From contig URMK01000005.1 in assembly GCA_900548905.1 (NCBI GenBank), forward strand, positions 144,543 through 208,542: 64,000 nt of DNA, in the 5' to 3' direction. The position numbers and the translations under genes are program-made. This DNA comes from an uncultured Lachnospiraceae bacterium. Lineage in GTDB: Bacteria; Bacillota; Clostridia; Lachnospirales; Lachnospiraceae. Each line of letters begins with the position of its first letter. Position 1 is the first letter of the stretch. The notes beneath the pieces were generated by a model that worked only from the letters and a program-made list of their open reading frames with translations, did no database searches and was not told the DNA's origin. This document shows, in pieces, positions 42,714 to 50,944 of the stretch.

Positions 42714-42756
42714 AACAGCCCTTATACCGTACAGCGCATTCGGTATAAGGGCTGTT
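42714..42756. terminator. Terminator between lacI-type gene and znuB
   Basis: A near-perfect 16-bp stem (AACAGCCCTTATACCG and its complement) around an 11-nt loop separates the convergent genes; TTTTGAAC follows on the minus strand. Upstream, CCATCCTTATGTTCAAAA resembles the sequence before the terminator at 37454. Confidence 0.8.
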
Positions 42757-42758
42757 AT

Positions 42759-43577
42759 CTATCTTCCCCGGACGGCACCGGCCGCCCAGAAAATAACGTA
42801 CAGGACGATATCCACAATAACAATGCTCGCTCCCGCCGGGGTAGCCAGCAGGAAAGAGACCGTCATCCCCAGCACGAAGCTGATGACGGAAAGTGCCACC
42901 GAACACAGAATCACACTCCGATAGCATTTGCAGACCCGCATGGCGGTCAGCGCCGGGAAAATGATCAGGCTGGATATGAGAAGCGCTCCCATCATCCGCA
43001 TGCCCAGCACTACCGTAACCGCCGTAAGCACAGCCAGAAGCATGTTGTACAGCCCTGTGCGTATCCCGGTCGCCCTGGCAAAAACCGTATCAAAGGTCAC
43101 CGCAAATATCTTATCATAAAAGAACAAATACAGCACGAGCACAATAACCGACAGCACTGCACTCAGCACCACATCACTTTTGCTCATAGCCAAAATGGAT
43201 CCAAACATATAGCTGTTCAGATCGGAGTTCATCCCTGTGGTAACAGAGACTACCATCACCCCCACTGCCAACGCCCCCGTGGATATCATGGCTATTGCCG
43301 CATCCCCCTTCAGCCTGCCGCTGTCACTCAGACGCAGCAGCACAAACGCCGCCAGAATCACCACCGGAACAGCCACCGCAAGAGGCGCCATATGCAGCGC
43401 AGAAGCCACCGCCAAAGCGCCGAAGCCCACATGGGATAGCCCGTCCCCTATCATGGAATATCGCTTCAGCACCAGGCTGACCCCCAGAAGGGACGCACAT
43501 AACGACACCAGAATACCCACCAGGAATGCCCGCTGCATAAATGGGTAAGAAAACATTTCCCCGATATATTCAAGCAT
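42759..43577 (-). CDS. znuB: Zinc/metal ABC transporter permease
   Basis: The 272-residue ABC-3 family permease with about 7-8 helices (MQRAFLVGILVSLCASLLGVSLVLKRYSMIGDGLSHVGFGALAVA; ATGIRTGLYNMLLAVLTAVTVVLGMRMMGALLISSLIIFPALTA) imports Zn2+ (or Mn2+/Fe2+). It is the last gene of znuA-znuC-znuB and overlaps znuC by 8 bp. The ATG at 43577 follows GGGAGGTCTGGCAG; the frame extends upstream inside znuC without support. Confidence 0.94.
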   Translation of the reverse strand: MLEYIGEMFSYPFMQRAFLVGILVSLCASLLGVSLVLKRYSMIGDGLSHVGFGALAVASALHMAPLAVAVPVVILAAFVLLRLSDSGRLKGDAAIAMISTGALAVGVMVVSVTTGMNSDLNSYMFGSILAMSKSDVVLSAVLSVIVLVLYLFFYDKIFAVTFDTVFARATGIRTGLYNMLLAVLTAVTVVLGMRMMGALLISSLIIFPALTAMRVCKCYRSVILCSVALSVISFVLGMTVSFLLATPAGASIVIVDIVLYVIFWAAGAVRGR

Positions 43578-44280
43578 CTGCCAGACCTCCCAGAAATTTT
43601 TTTCCAAAGCTGCTCTTCCCGTAATCCTTCGTTGTTCCGAAGAAATACCCGCTGTGGGAAAGATGAAGGATATGATCCGCGTGCTCCACCGCTTCCCGGA
43701 TATCATGGGAAACCATGATAATGGTAATCGCGTGCTTTTTGTTCAGGTTATCCAGCACGCCGTAAAATTCTTCCGTGGCCACCGGATCCAGACCCGTTGC
43801 AGGTTCATCCAGCAAAAGCAGTCGCTTCGTGGCGCACAAAGACCGGGCAAGCAGAACACGCTGCCTCTGTCCTCCCGATAAATCCTGAAAACTTTTATTC
43901 TTCAGATCACTGATATTTAAAAGCGCCATATTGCCAAGCGCCCTCTTCTTTTCTTCCGGACCGAAACCCGGCCGAAGGCCTCTGCTGTTCAGGCACCCGG
44001 ACAAAACCACTTCATACACCGAGGCCGGAAAATCCCTCTGCACCGCATCCTGCTGCGGGACATAACCGATTTGGGCAGACTTCAGCCCGTCCCCGGCGGT
44101 GATCGTCCCTCCGGAGGGCTTTTTCAGTCCCAGCAGCCCCTTCATCAGGGTTGTTTTCCCCGTCCCGTTCTCTCCGATAATACACAGATAATCCCCGGCG
44201 TCCACCTGAAAGCTCAATCCCGACACCACTATCTGGTTTTCATATGAAAAAGCAACATCCTTGCAAACGATATATGACAT
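43570..44280 (-). CDS. znuC: Zinc/metal ABC transporter ATPase
   Basis: The 236-residue ATPase has Walker A GENGTGKTTLMKGL, Q-loop GYVPQQDAVQRDFPASVYEVVLSG (typical of ZnuC/MntB types), signature LSGGQRQRVLLARSL, Walker B LLLLDEPATGLDP and switch HDIREAVEHADHILHL. The ATG at 44280 follows GAAGGAATCAAGCGT. It lies between znuA and znuB. Confidence 0.95.
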   Translation of the reverse strand: MSYIVCKDVAFSYENQIVVSGLSFQVDAGDYLCIIGENGTGKTTLMKGLLGLKKPSGGTITAGDGLKSAQIGYVPQQDAVQRDFPASVYEVVLSGCLNSRGLRPGFGPEEKKRALGNMALLNISDLKNKSFQDLSGGQRQRVLLARSLCATKRLLLLDEPATGLDPVATEEFYGVLDNLNKKHAITIIMVSHDIREAVEHADHILHLSHSGYFFGTTKDYGKSSFGKKFLGGLADA

Positions 44281-44372
44281 ACGCTTGATTCCTTCCCAGC
44301 CTACCGGCCCTTGCCTGATTTTGTGCGCCTCCCTTTCCGCCCGTCTGTTATCTTCCGGAGGGCTGCATTCCT

Positions 44373-45416
44373 TCACCCGTTAAGGGCTTTGTCCAGCTGT
44401 TCCAGGTTCTGTCTCATCAGGGACAGGTAGGTTTCTCCCCGTTCCATCTCCTCCCGGGTCAGCGTATGGCAGGAATGAAGCATTGCCGTTTCCGTTCCCG
44501 TCACCTCCGCGATAGCCTCGGCCACCTTTCCGTTGGAGAGCTCCAGGCGGAATACCACCGGGATCTGTTCTTCCTCCACTTCATCCGTAAGAAAAGCAAT
44601 GGTGGCGGCGCTGGGTTCCGTTTCCGAGCTGCACCCCGGAAAAGCGGCATAGTAGGAAAGCCCGTAATTCCTCACGAGATACAGAAACGGAAAACGATCC
44701 CCGAATACAAGCGTATGGCGCTTCGCCTGTTCCGTTACCTCCCGGTAATCTGCGTCAAGCTGTTCCAGTTCTTCCAGATAATCACCCGCATTTTTCTCAT
44801 AGACAGCCGATCTTTCCGGATCCAGGGAAATCAGAGTATCTCTTATTTTTTCCACAATAAGGATGGCATTGGCGGGAGAGGTCCAGACATGTTCGTCATA
44901 CTCCCCTTCCTCCAGATGCGTTCCCTGTTCCGCTTCCAAAGCAGCGGAAAATTCTTCCCCGCGGCCTTCGTGGTCATGTCCGTCATGATAATGGCCTCTT
45001 GTCTGCATCCCCTCCAGGGATTCCTCCTCCAGAGGATCCACCCAGGAAAGGAGGCTGTAGGAGCGAACCTCCGCGTCGTTCCCCTTCAGAAGTTCTTCCA
45101 CCCATACATCCGACTCACCCCCCGCATACAGGAACAGATCGCTTTCCGTGATCCGGATAATATCCCTGGGGGTCGGTTCATAGGAATGGGCTTCCATTCC
45201 CGGCTTCAGCAGCATATTCACTTCCACATATTCGCCCCCTACCCGGCGGACAAAATCAAAGGGTGGGAATATCGTGGTTATTACCTGTACCTTCGCCCTG
45301 CCGTCAGGAGCTGTGTCCTGCGCTGTTTCTCCCTGGCCGTACCGGCCGCAGCCGGTCAAAAGCAACAGGGAAAACACAAACACAACGCACATCATTCCTG
45401 TCCGTTTTTTCTTCAT
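44373..45416 (-). CDS. znuA: Zinc-binding lipoprotein of the Znu transporter
   Basis: The 347-residue cluster A-I solute-binding protein starts MKKKRTGMMCVVFVFSLLLL with lipobox TGC. Metal ligands are expected at H78-like (GMEAHSYEPTPRDI), in DEHVWTSPANAI, near RHTLVFGDRFPFLYL and in the terminal Glu/Asp site. A His-rich loop (GHYHDGHDHEGRG) is the hallmark of zinc-specific ZnuA. It is the first of the three znu genes and its start overlaps the end of the CmpB-like gene by 4 bp. Confidence 0.95.
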   Translation of the reverse strand: MKKKRTGMMCVVFVFSLLLLTGCGRYGQGETAQDTAPDGRAKVQVITTIFPPFDFVRRVGGEYVEVNMLLKPGMEAHSYEPTPRDIIRITESDLFLYAGGESDVWVEELLKGNDAEVRSYSLLSWVDPLEEESLEGMQTRGHYHDGHDHEGRGEEFSAALEAEQGTHLEEGEYDEHVWTSPANAILIVEKIRDTLISLDPERSAVYEKNAGDYLEELEQLDADYREVTEQAKRHTLVFGDRFPFLYLVRNYGLSYYAAFPGCSSETEPSAATIAFLTDEVEEEQIPVVFRLELSNGKVAEAIAEVTGTETAMLHSCHTLTREEMERGETYLSLMRQNLEQLDKALNG

Positions 45417-46336
45417 TTTTTTCCTTTTCTTCTATAATCAACAGCGGATTGTTTCAATTCTTCCAACGTATCATGGAATTTATGGGAGGTCATTGTCGGA
45501 TTGCCCTTCAGCATATTCCGCTTAAAGAAGCTGTGGATAAAGGACTGCTGTTTTTCTTCTCCCACACGTCTGTCGCCCACAAATTTGTCACGCAGCTCCA
45601 TAATCTCTTCTTTTTTCTCCCGAAGGAGCTCGGAACCCGGAAACGCATCCCTGATCTGCACGAAAGTATCCTCTATGGCGCCGATAAGCTCCTCCCTGCG
45701 TTCTTCCCGTTTTTCTCTCTTAGTTTCCAGTTCGTTGCTGGCTACTGCGATGATGACATCCAGACGCTTCTGCATGCGCTCCAGCTCCTGCTTGGCCTGC
45801 TCTGCCTTGATAAGAATATCCCGCAGATCCATAGCCGCCTGGAAGGAGGTTGCAAAGTCCGCAATGAAAAGCACGGAAATAACCGCCACAAGCAGAAGCA
45901 GAACCCGGGAAGGTATCATCATGGCCAGGCTCTCCACGGGCTTATGGATAAACTGGGTCATCAGGATGGTAAGAAGTCCCCAGCAAAGAGTGGACTCCAG
46001 GCATATCTGCCCCCGGAAATTCAGTTTTTTATGGGAATAGTCCCAATAGCGGACCTTAAATAGAGCCTCCATGATCACACCGGTCACATACTCCAGTACG
46101 GTAGCACCAATACAGCCCGCAATATATATCCCCACCAGATTTCCCTTCATTGGGCTTGATACCAAAAGCATCATAATTGCCCCGGAACCATACAACGGAA
46201 GGAACGGCCCGCGGATAAACCCTCTGTTTACCAGTTTCTTCTGGCAGATGGATACATATGCAGATTCAAAACACCATCCGAAAAAGCAGTAAAAATAAAA
46301 AAAGAACATCCACTGCGACAGCGTATAATGATACAT
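45413..46336 (-). CDS. CmpB-type (PF06541-like) membrane protein with C-terminal coiled coil
   Basis: The 307-residue protein has about five N-terminal helices with family motifs (FYFYCFFGWCFESAYVSI, NRGFIRGPFLPLYGSGAIMMLL, EYVTGVIMEALFKVRYWDYS). These are followed by a charged, coiled-coil-rich cytoplasmic tail (residues about 170-305; RMQKRLDVIIAVASNELETKREKREERREEL). The function is unknown despite the ABC-transporter label. It overlaps znuA by 4 bp, implying cotranscription with the zinc uptake genes. The shorter paralogue is at 6059. Confidence 0.82.
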   Translation of the reverse strand: MYHYTLSQWMFFFYFYCFFGWCFESAYVSICQKKLVNRGFIRGPFLPLYGSGAIMMLLVSSPMKGNLVGIYIAGCIGATVLEYVTGVIMEALFKVRYWDYSHKKLNFRGQICLESTLCWGLLTILMTQFIHKPVESLAMMIPSRVLLLLVAVISVLFIADFATSFQAAMDLRDILIKAEQAKQELERMQKRLDVIIAVASNELETKREKREERREELIGAIEDTFVQIRDAFPGSELLREKKEEIMELRDKFVGDRRVGEEKQQSFIHSFFKRNMLKGNPTMTSHKFHDTLEELKQSAVDYRRKGKK

Positions 46337-46363
46337 TTCTATCTTCCTCCTCTGTGCTTTCCG

Positions 46364-47134
46364 TTACCGGTATACTCCCGCGGAAACGTTCAGCCTGCCC
46401 TTTTTGGTTTCCCCGAGGGCACCATAATACAGAAATCTTCCGTATCCTCTGGCACTGACCATATCCCCGCTTTTCAGCTGGCTGCTGTTATTTTCACACA
46501 GCCTTCCGTTCACAAACACTTTTTTCGTACGGAACAGCTCCAGACTCTGGTTCCGGGAAAGCTGCCAGAGCTTTGCCAGAACGGCATCCGCCCGTTCGCT
46601 GGAAACGATGAGGGATATTTTCTCAGGCTCCCTTACAGGAACCTCCACCCCCTCTTCCATTCTCTCACAGCGTACATTTGTATGTTTCACCTTATTCATG
46701 TTTTCACAGATATAAGGAGCTATCCTCTGCGTACAGTAAAGGAAGGCGGTCCTTCCTTCCAGGAATATATCACCCACCGTACTTCTGTCAATCCCCAGAT
46801 TCATCACCGCCCCCAGGAAGTCCCGATGAGTGAAATTATCTGCAAATTTTTCCAGCAAAGGGGTGATCTTCAAGGCTTCCACGGGAAAAGGCTCCTCATA
46901 GCCCAGTTCCTCCGGGGAGCCAAACCTCGCCATCTGTCTTTCGCAGCCTTCCCCTCCTCCGAACAGGCGGAAGGTATAGCCTTTGCTGCCGTGCATTGTC
47001 TCAAATAAGGCTTCCTGCTCCGCCATGGACAGGAAGCCTGTGAAGGTAAAGATATTCTGTGCGTATGATTTCTCTGCCAGTTCCAGAAAACGTTTCTTTA
47101 ACTGCAGCAGTTCTTTATCTGTTTCCGCTGACAT
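46364..47134 (-). CDS. ylmH: YlmH-type S4-domain RNA-binding protein
   Basis: The 256-residue protein matches YlmH: N-terminal FLELAEKSYAQNIFTFTGFLSMAEQ, middle YRGFLGAVMNLGIDR-like HRDFLGAVMNLGIDRSTVGDI, and a C-terminal S4 domain (LWQLSRNQSLELFRTKKVFVNGRLCENNSSQLKSGDMVSARGYGRF). YlmH binds RNA and has been tied to ribosome rescue or cell-division clusters in Firmicutes. Here it is away from the usual ylm/div cluster, between the COG0523-YcgQ gene and the CmpB-like gene. AGGAGATAGGC precedes the ATG. Confidence 0.9.
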   Translation of the reverse strand: MSAETDKELLQLKKRFLELAEKSYAQNIFTFTGFLSMAEQEALFETMHGSKGYTFRLFGGGEGCERQMARFGSPEELGYEEPFPVEALKITPLLEKFADNFTHRDFLGAVMNLGIDRSTVGDIFLEGRTAFLYCTQRIAPYICENMNKVKHTNVRCERMEEGVEVPVREPEKISLIVSSERADAVLAKLWQLSRNQSLELFRTKKVFVNGRLCENNSSQLKSGDMVSARGYGRFLYYGALGETKKGRLNVSAGVYR

Positions 47135-47143
47135 GCCTATCTC

Positions 47144-48073
47144 CTAAACAAAGCTGATGACTTTATCTTTGGGCGCCTTTGCCTTCACCACACTGGTGGC
47201 ATGAAGAACCGGTCCTTCCCCGCCGTAATCCGCCCAGAATTCCTTTTCCACCCTGGCCGTCACCTTCACCCAGTCCTGTTCCCGGAAATTCTCCGCTTCC
47301 TTAGCGATACAGACAAAGCCAAGGAATGCCATGTCGTCGGCGCAGCAGGTCATAGCCATACGGCCCGGCACAAAATGGTTCTTCGGAAAGCCGTCCGGTT
47401 TCATGACCATCGCAGTAAACTGCACATTTTTCCCCACATAACGATCCACATGATCCAGGGAATCAATATACCAGATACCATAGCCCATATCATCCAGGAC
47501 AATAGGATCGCCGTTTAAATCGAAGGGAAGATCCTCTTCGAATATTTCATCAATTTCCCCATTGCTGTCTTCAAATATAATATCCGCCTGCTGGTTAATC
47601 GCTTTCACGTTCCTTTTATAGCTGTTGAGATCCTCAATACCGTCGCAACGGTTGAATATGATCATCTCCGAATTGCGCAGCATCTCGGCAAGAAGGGATT
47701 TCATATTGGTAAAATACATGGAAAAGGTGGAAGCGTCAATGGTCGTAATCTGCTGTTCCACACGCCAGTGCCAAGGCATCTTCATGTTTTTAAAATTCCA
47801 CATGCCGTTGTATTCAATAATAATTCTCTCCGGCTTCACCTTTTTCTCCAGCTCCAGAAGCTTGTCCGGCGTAAAATCCTCCTCCTGTTCTATCATCTCC
47901 ACACAGGAATTGCTGCGTGTAAGCAGGGCCGGATCGTATTCATTCTCCCCTTCCTCGCAGAGGATGATCAGGGTTTTCCCCTTTATCCGGAAATAAGGCT
48001 GGTCCAATGTATAGGTAATAAATTCGGTCTTTCCGCTCTCCAAAAAGCCGTTGATAACATATACAGGTTTCAT
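47144..48073 (-). CDS. COG0523-like GTPase fused to a YcgQ-type (DUF1980-like) domain
   Basis: The 309-residue protein begins with a CobW-type P-loop (MKPVYVINGFLESGKTEFIT), CEEGENEYD in place of ENEFG, and an IIEYNGMWNF Walker B-like segment; the metal-binding CxCC motif is absent. From about residue 200, GKNVQFTAMVMKPDGFPKNHF, VPGRMAMTCCADDMAFLGFVC and DWVKVTARVEKEFW match the C-terminal part of YcgQ/TIGR03943 proteins, with a candidate CC metal site. In Bacillus, YcgQ/YcgR belong to metal-stress genes. Joined with a zinc GTPase and znuACB, a zinc-handling role is likely. CAGGAAGGGTAGACG precedes the ATG. Confidence 0.82.
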   Translation of the reverse strand: MKPVYVINGFLESGKTEFITYTLDQPYFRIKGKTLIILCEEGENEYDPALLTRSNSCVEMIEQEEDFTPDKLLELEKKVKPERIIIEYNGMWNFKNMKMPWHWRVEQQITTIDASTFSMYFTNMKSLLAEMLRNSEMIIFNRCDGIEDLNSYKRNVKAINQQADIIFEDSNGEIDEIFEEDLPFDLNGDPIVLDDMGYGIWYIDSLDHVDRYVGKNVQFTAMVMKPDGFPKNHFVPGRMAMTCCADDMAFLGFVCIAKEAENFREQDWVKVTARVEKEFWADYGGEGPVLHATSVVKAKAPKDKVISFV

Positions 48074-48111
48074 CGTCTACCCTTCCTGTCTGCGGCTTGT
48101 ACACAGACATC

Positions 48112-49245
48112 TTAATTCTTTTTCGCAAACAGCTCCTCCAGAGCCACTTCGTTCAATCCGGAGCCGATAACACAGAATTTACCGGTCACATCCGGCTTTC
48201 CTTCACGCACGTTGCTTTCTCCGGGCACATAATCAAAGTATACCCAGCTGCCGTCTCCCGCAGACACCATTCCTTTTGCCCGAAGCACAAATCCATACTT
48301 CTTTTCATCCTCCAGCGCTTCCAGAATGCCGGATATCTCTTCCTGCGTATAGGAAGCAGGCGTCTGCAGTCCCCAGCTGGTAAACACCTCGTCCGCATGA
48401 TGGTGGCCGTGATGATCATGGCCGCAGCCACAGCTGCATTCCTCCCCGTGGGTATGCTCATGCCCCTCATGATGATGGTCATGATCATGGCCGCAGCCAC
48501 ACTCTTCCCCATGGTGATGGTCATGATCATGGCCGCAGCCGCACTCTTCCCCATGATGATGGTCATGATCATGGCCGCAGCTGCATTCTTCCCCATGATG
48601 ATGTTCATGCCCTTCCAGCACTTCCTCCATCAGTTGTTTTTCCAAATCCACGCCGCCTTCAATGGTTGACAGGATATCTGCCCCATTCAGCTGAGCTAAA
48701 GGGGTGGTGATAATAACCGCCCTGCTGTTGTGCTCACGGATCAAAGCCACCGCCTGCTCTACTTTCGCAGGAGAAGCCACATCGGTCCGGCTTAAGATAA
48801 TGGTTCCCGCATGTTCGATCTGGTTAATGAAAAATTCACCGAAATTCTTAATATACAGTCTGCACTTTGAGGCATCCACCACCGCTACTGCGCTGTTTAA
48901 GGTCACCTCGCCGCCCATATCCACATTCTGGACCGCTTTGATTACATCGGACAGCTTGCCCACGCCGGAGGGTTCAATAAGAATCCTTTCGGGATGATAA
49001 GTTTCCATAACTTCCTTCAGGGATGTCCCAAAATCGCCTACCAAAGAGCAGCAGATACAGCCTGAATTCATCTCCTTAATCTCTATGCCCGACTCCTTCA
49101 GGAAACCACCGTCTATGCCGATTTCCCCGAATTCGTTTTCTATCAGCACCACCTGGCTTCCCGCCAAAGCTTCTTTTAAAAGCTTCTTGATTAATGTCGT
49201 CTTTCCTGCTCCCAGGAATCCTGAGAAAATATCTATTTTTGTCAT
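48112..49245 (-). CDS. COG0523 zinc-chaperone-type GTPase with His/Cys-rich repeats
   Basis: The 377-residue G3E GTPase has GFLGAGKTTLIKKLL, ENEFGEIGIDGGFL, the CxCC motif SGCICCSL and EPSGVGKLSDVI. Residues about 215-290 hold three near-identical 14-residue units (HHHGEECGCGHDHD) plus flanking HEHHHGEECSCGHDHD and HDHHGHHH, a likely zinc store or delivery loop. A CobW_C domain ends the protein. Such proteins (YciC, ZigA, ZNG1 types) supply zinc to client enzymes under scarcity. It lies upstream of the COG0523-YcgQ and znuACB genes. GAGGTGTAAT precedes the ATG. Confidence 0.93.
   Translation of the reverse strand: MTKIDIFSGFLGAGKTTLIKKLLKEALAGSQVVLIENEFGEIGIDGGFLKESGIEIKEMNSGCICCSLVGDFGTSLKEVMETYHPERILIEPSGVGKLSDVIKAVQNVDMGGEVTLNSAVAVVDASKCRLYIKNFGEFFINQIEHAGTIILSRTDVASPAKVEQAVALIREHNSRAVIITTPLAQLNGADILSTIEGGVDLEKQLMEEVLEGHEHHHGEECSCGHDHDHHHGEECGCGHDHDHHHGEECGCGHDHDHHHEGHEHTHGEECSCGCGHDHHGHHHADEVFTSWGLQTPASYTQEEISGILEALEDEKKYGFVLRAKGMVSAGDGSWVYFDYVPGESNVREGKPDVTGKFCVIGSGLNEVALEELFAKKN
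48417..48610 (-). repeat. 42-bp in-frame tandem repeat encoding the His-rich loop
   Basis: The unit GATGGTCATGATCATGGCCG...TTCCCCAT (plus strand) recurs with a 42-bp period about three times with few substitutions, encoding HHHGEECGCGHDHD. Copy number may vary between strains by slippage. Confidence 0.85.
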
Positions 49246-49495
49246 ATTACACCTCTTTCTCCGTTCCGGCGCAGCGGGATGCGGTGCATAAGCTCCCTAT
49301 CAGACTGCTGTGTTCCGCCTTAACGGCCTGCTGTTTAAAAAAAATGCCCCAATGCTATAATAAGAGCAAAAAGCATCCTCTATATTTTGCCCCGTTTTCT
49401 TTCTCTTGTCAACCCGCACACCATCCGCTTTCTGTTTTAATGATAAATATTTATAACAGCCTGACGGCTCTGCACATTAGCTGCGGTGCACGATC

Positions 49496-50314
49496 TCAGC
49501 CGGCCCCCGGCCGATACTCCTCCGTATTCCTTTTCACACCGAATATTTCTTCATACCCTTCGTTTACGGTTTCCATGGAAAAAGCAGCTGTATTGCTTCC
49601 GCTGCCACCTCCCACCATTCCCACAAGGTTGCCGTAGCAGTCAAATACCCCGCCGCCGGACATACCCGGCCGGGATTCGCATTCCAGTACCATAATATCA
49701 GCCCCGAATTCTTCCCGGTACCAGGATTTCTCCTTCAGCGTTCCCGTTCTGAATTGATCACCTATCCCATTTTCCGAGCAGCCAAGCACCAGCAGCCGGC
49801 TGCTTTGGTCCAGGGTATCGAAGATCCGCTGGTGGAGGCTGACCACGGCTGCATTCTGATCCTCTTTTTCCAGAAGTGAGACCGGGACCGTCACAAATCC
49901 CATATCTTTCTGCGCGCAGATTCCCGCCGTCTCACCGGATAATTCCTTTCCTCCCGGGAAAATAACCCGGGGAAGCGCCCCTTCCTTCAGCAGATGCCCG
50001 GAAGTCACTATGACAAGCTGCTCCTCATTCCCATCCCACAGGATACCGCTGCCGAAATAAACGGTGCCGGTGCCGCTGTCTTCCACCTCCAGCCTTACGA
50101 TACTCTGTGCTGCCATTTCACGGGCTTTCTCTTCATTCTCCCCCTCCAGGCTTCCGGCAAAAACGATCCGTTCCCCGCCCTCATCCCGCACTTCTTCCTC
50201 CAAACCTTTCTTTATCTGCGCCGGCCCCGTCCCGTTTTCCCCGCAGCCTGCTGCCAACAGAACAGCGGCCGCTCCCAGAAGAACCGGCAAGTTCCATCTT
50301 CCTTTATTTTTCAT
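49496..50314 (-). CDS. Trypsin-like serine protease lipoprotein
   Basis: The 272-residue protein has a signal peptide ending in lipobox LAAGC (near residue 24) and a chymotrypsin-like fold with the triad His in VIVTSGHLLKEG, Asp in CAQKDMGFVTVPV and Ser in SRPGMSGGGVFDCYGNLVGMVGG. It is a single domain without PDZ, so it is a minimal HtrA-like envelope protease. GGGGTAAAG precedes the ATG. The 250 bp downstream, before the zinc GTPase gene, hold no gene. Substrate unknown. Confidence 0.88.
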   Translation of the reverse strand: MKNKGRWNLPVLLGAAAVLLAAGCGENGTGPAQIKKGLEEEVRDEGGERIVFAGSLEGENEEKAREMAAQSIVRLEVEDSGTGTVYFGSGILWDGNEEQLVIVTSGHLLKEGALPRVIFPGGKELSGETAGICAQKDMGFVTVPVSLLEKEDQNAAVVSLHQRIFDTLDQSSRLLVLGCSENGIGDQFRTGTLKEKSWYREEFGADIMVLECESRPGMSGGGVFDCYGNLVGMVGGGSGSNTAAFSMETVNEGYEEIFGVKRNTEEYRPGAG

Positions 50315-50365
50315 CTTTACCCCGCATTGTCATTTGCAAACAATACTATCTTTCCCGTTACCGTT

Positions 50366-50399
50366 CAAAAAGAAAAGAACAGGCCAGTGTCCTGTTCTT
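50366..50399 (-). terminator. Terminator of rnpB
   Basis: Minus strand: AAGAACAGG, 7-nt loop, CCTGTTCTT, then TTCTTTTTGAACGG, 50 nt after the RNase P RNA 3' end. Confidence 0.85.
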
Positions 50400-50449
50400 C
50401 CTGATGGAAGCCGGATACCCATGACAAACGGGATCCGGTTTAATTGAAA

Positions 50450-50834
50450 ATAAGCAAAACTGTAAGCCGGGTTATGTCGAGAATAATCATCTATCTAGGA
50501 CTGCTGTTGCCGGCAGCCTCAAGCGACCTACCTGAAAGCAGGCCGGGCAAGCCTGTTGCTCTCTGTTTGGTCTTGCTTCGGATGGGGTTTACATGTGCCC
50601 CGTCTGTTACCAGACGGGCGGTAGTCTCTTACACTGCCTTTCCACCCTTACCAGGCCTTCCCCGAAGGGAGAGGCCTTTTCCGCCAAAGGCGGGGCGGTA
50701 TATTTCTATTGCACTGGCCTTGGAGTCGCCTCCACCGGACGTTATCCGGCATCCTGCCCTGCGAAGCCCGGACTTTCCTCACCTGCCGTATTCCCGTAAG
50801 AAACGGACAGCCGCGATTATTCATTTTACTTACT
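50450..50834 (-). ncRNA. rnpB: RNase P RNA, class A
   Basis: The minus strand contains the universal blocks GAGGAAAGTCCGGGCT (CR-I), GGTGGAGGCGACTCC-type P4 region with ACAGAA-like 3' partner, GGTAAGGGTGGAAAGGCAGTGTAAGAGACTACCG (given here in part: AAGGGTGGAAAGGC, GTAAGAGACTACCG) and the 3' end ACATAACCCGGCTTA. TAAGTAAAA at the 5' end pairs with TTTTGCTTA at the 3' end as P1. Length about 385 nt. Ends are estimated from that helix. It is the catalytic RNA maturing tRNA 5' ends. Confidence 0.95.
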
Positions 50835-50852
50835 TCCTGCGTGTTCAAAGAA

Positions 50853-50892
50853 TTACCTTTCAGGCAAGTGCACGGCACACTCTGAACGGTAA
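50853..50892. repeat. Small dispersed palindrome, long form
   Basis: TTACCTTTCAG and CTGAACGGTAA pair at 10 of 11 positions around an 18-nt centre, directly upstream of rnpB. Layout and arms match 10437-10478. Confidence 0.55.
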
Positions 50893-50944
50893 CACCATAT
50901 AACAACAATATATACTATATCTTTTTTTCTCCCGCTTGACAAGC

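Noticed and set aside
48186..48608. Met/Ile-rich 140-codon minus frame over the His repeat
   Set aside because: It is an alternative frame of the 42-bp repeats inside the COG0523 gene, not a gene.
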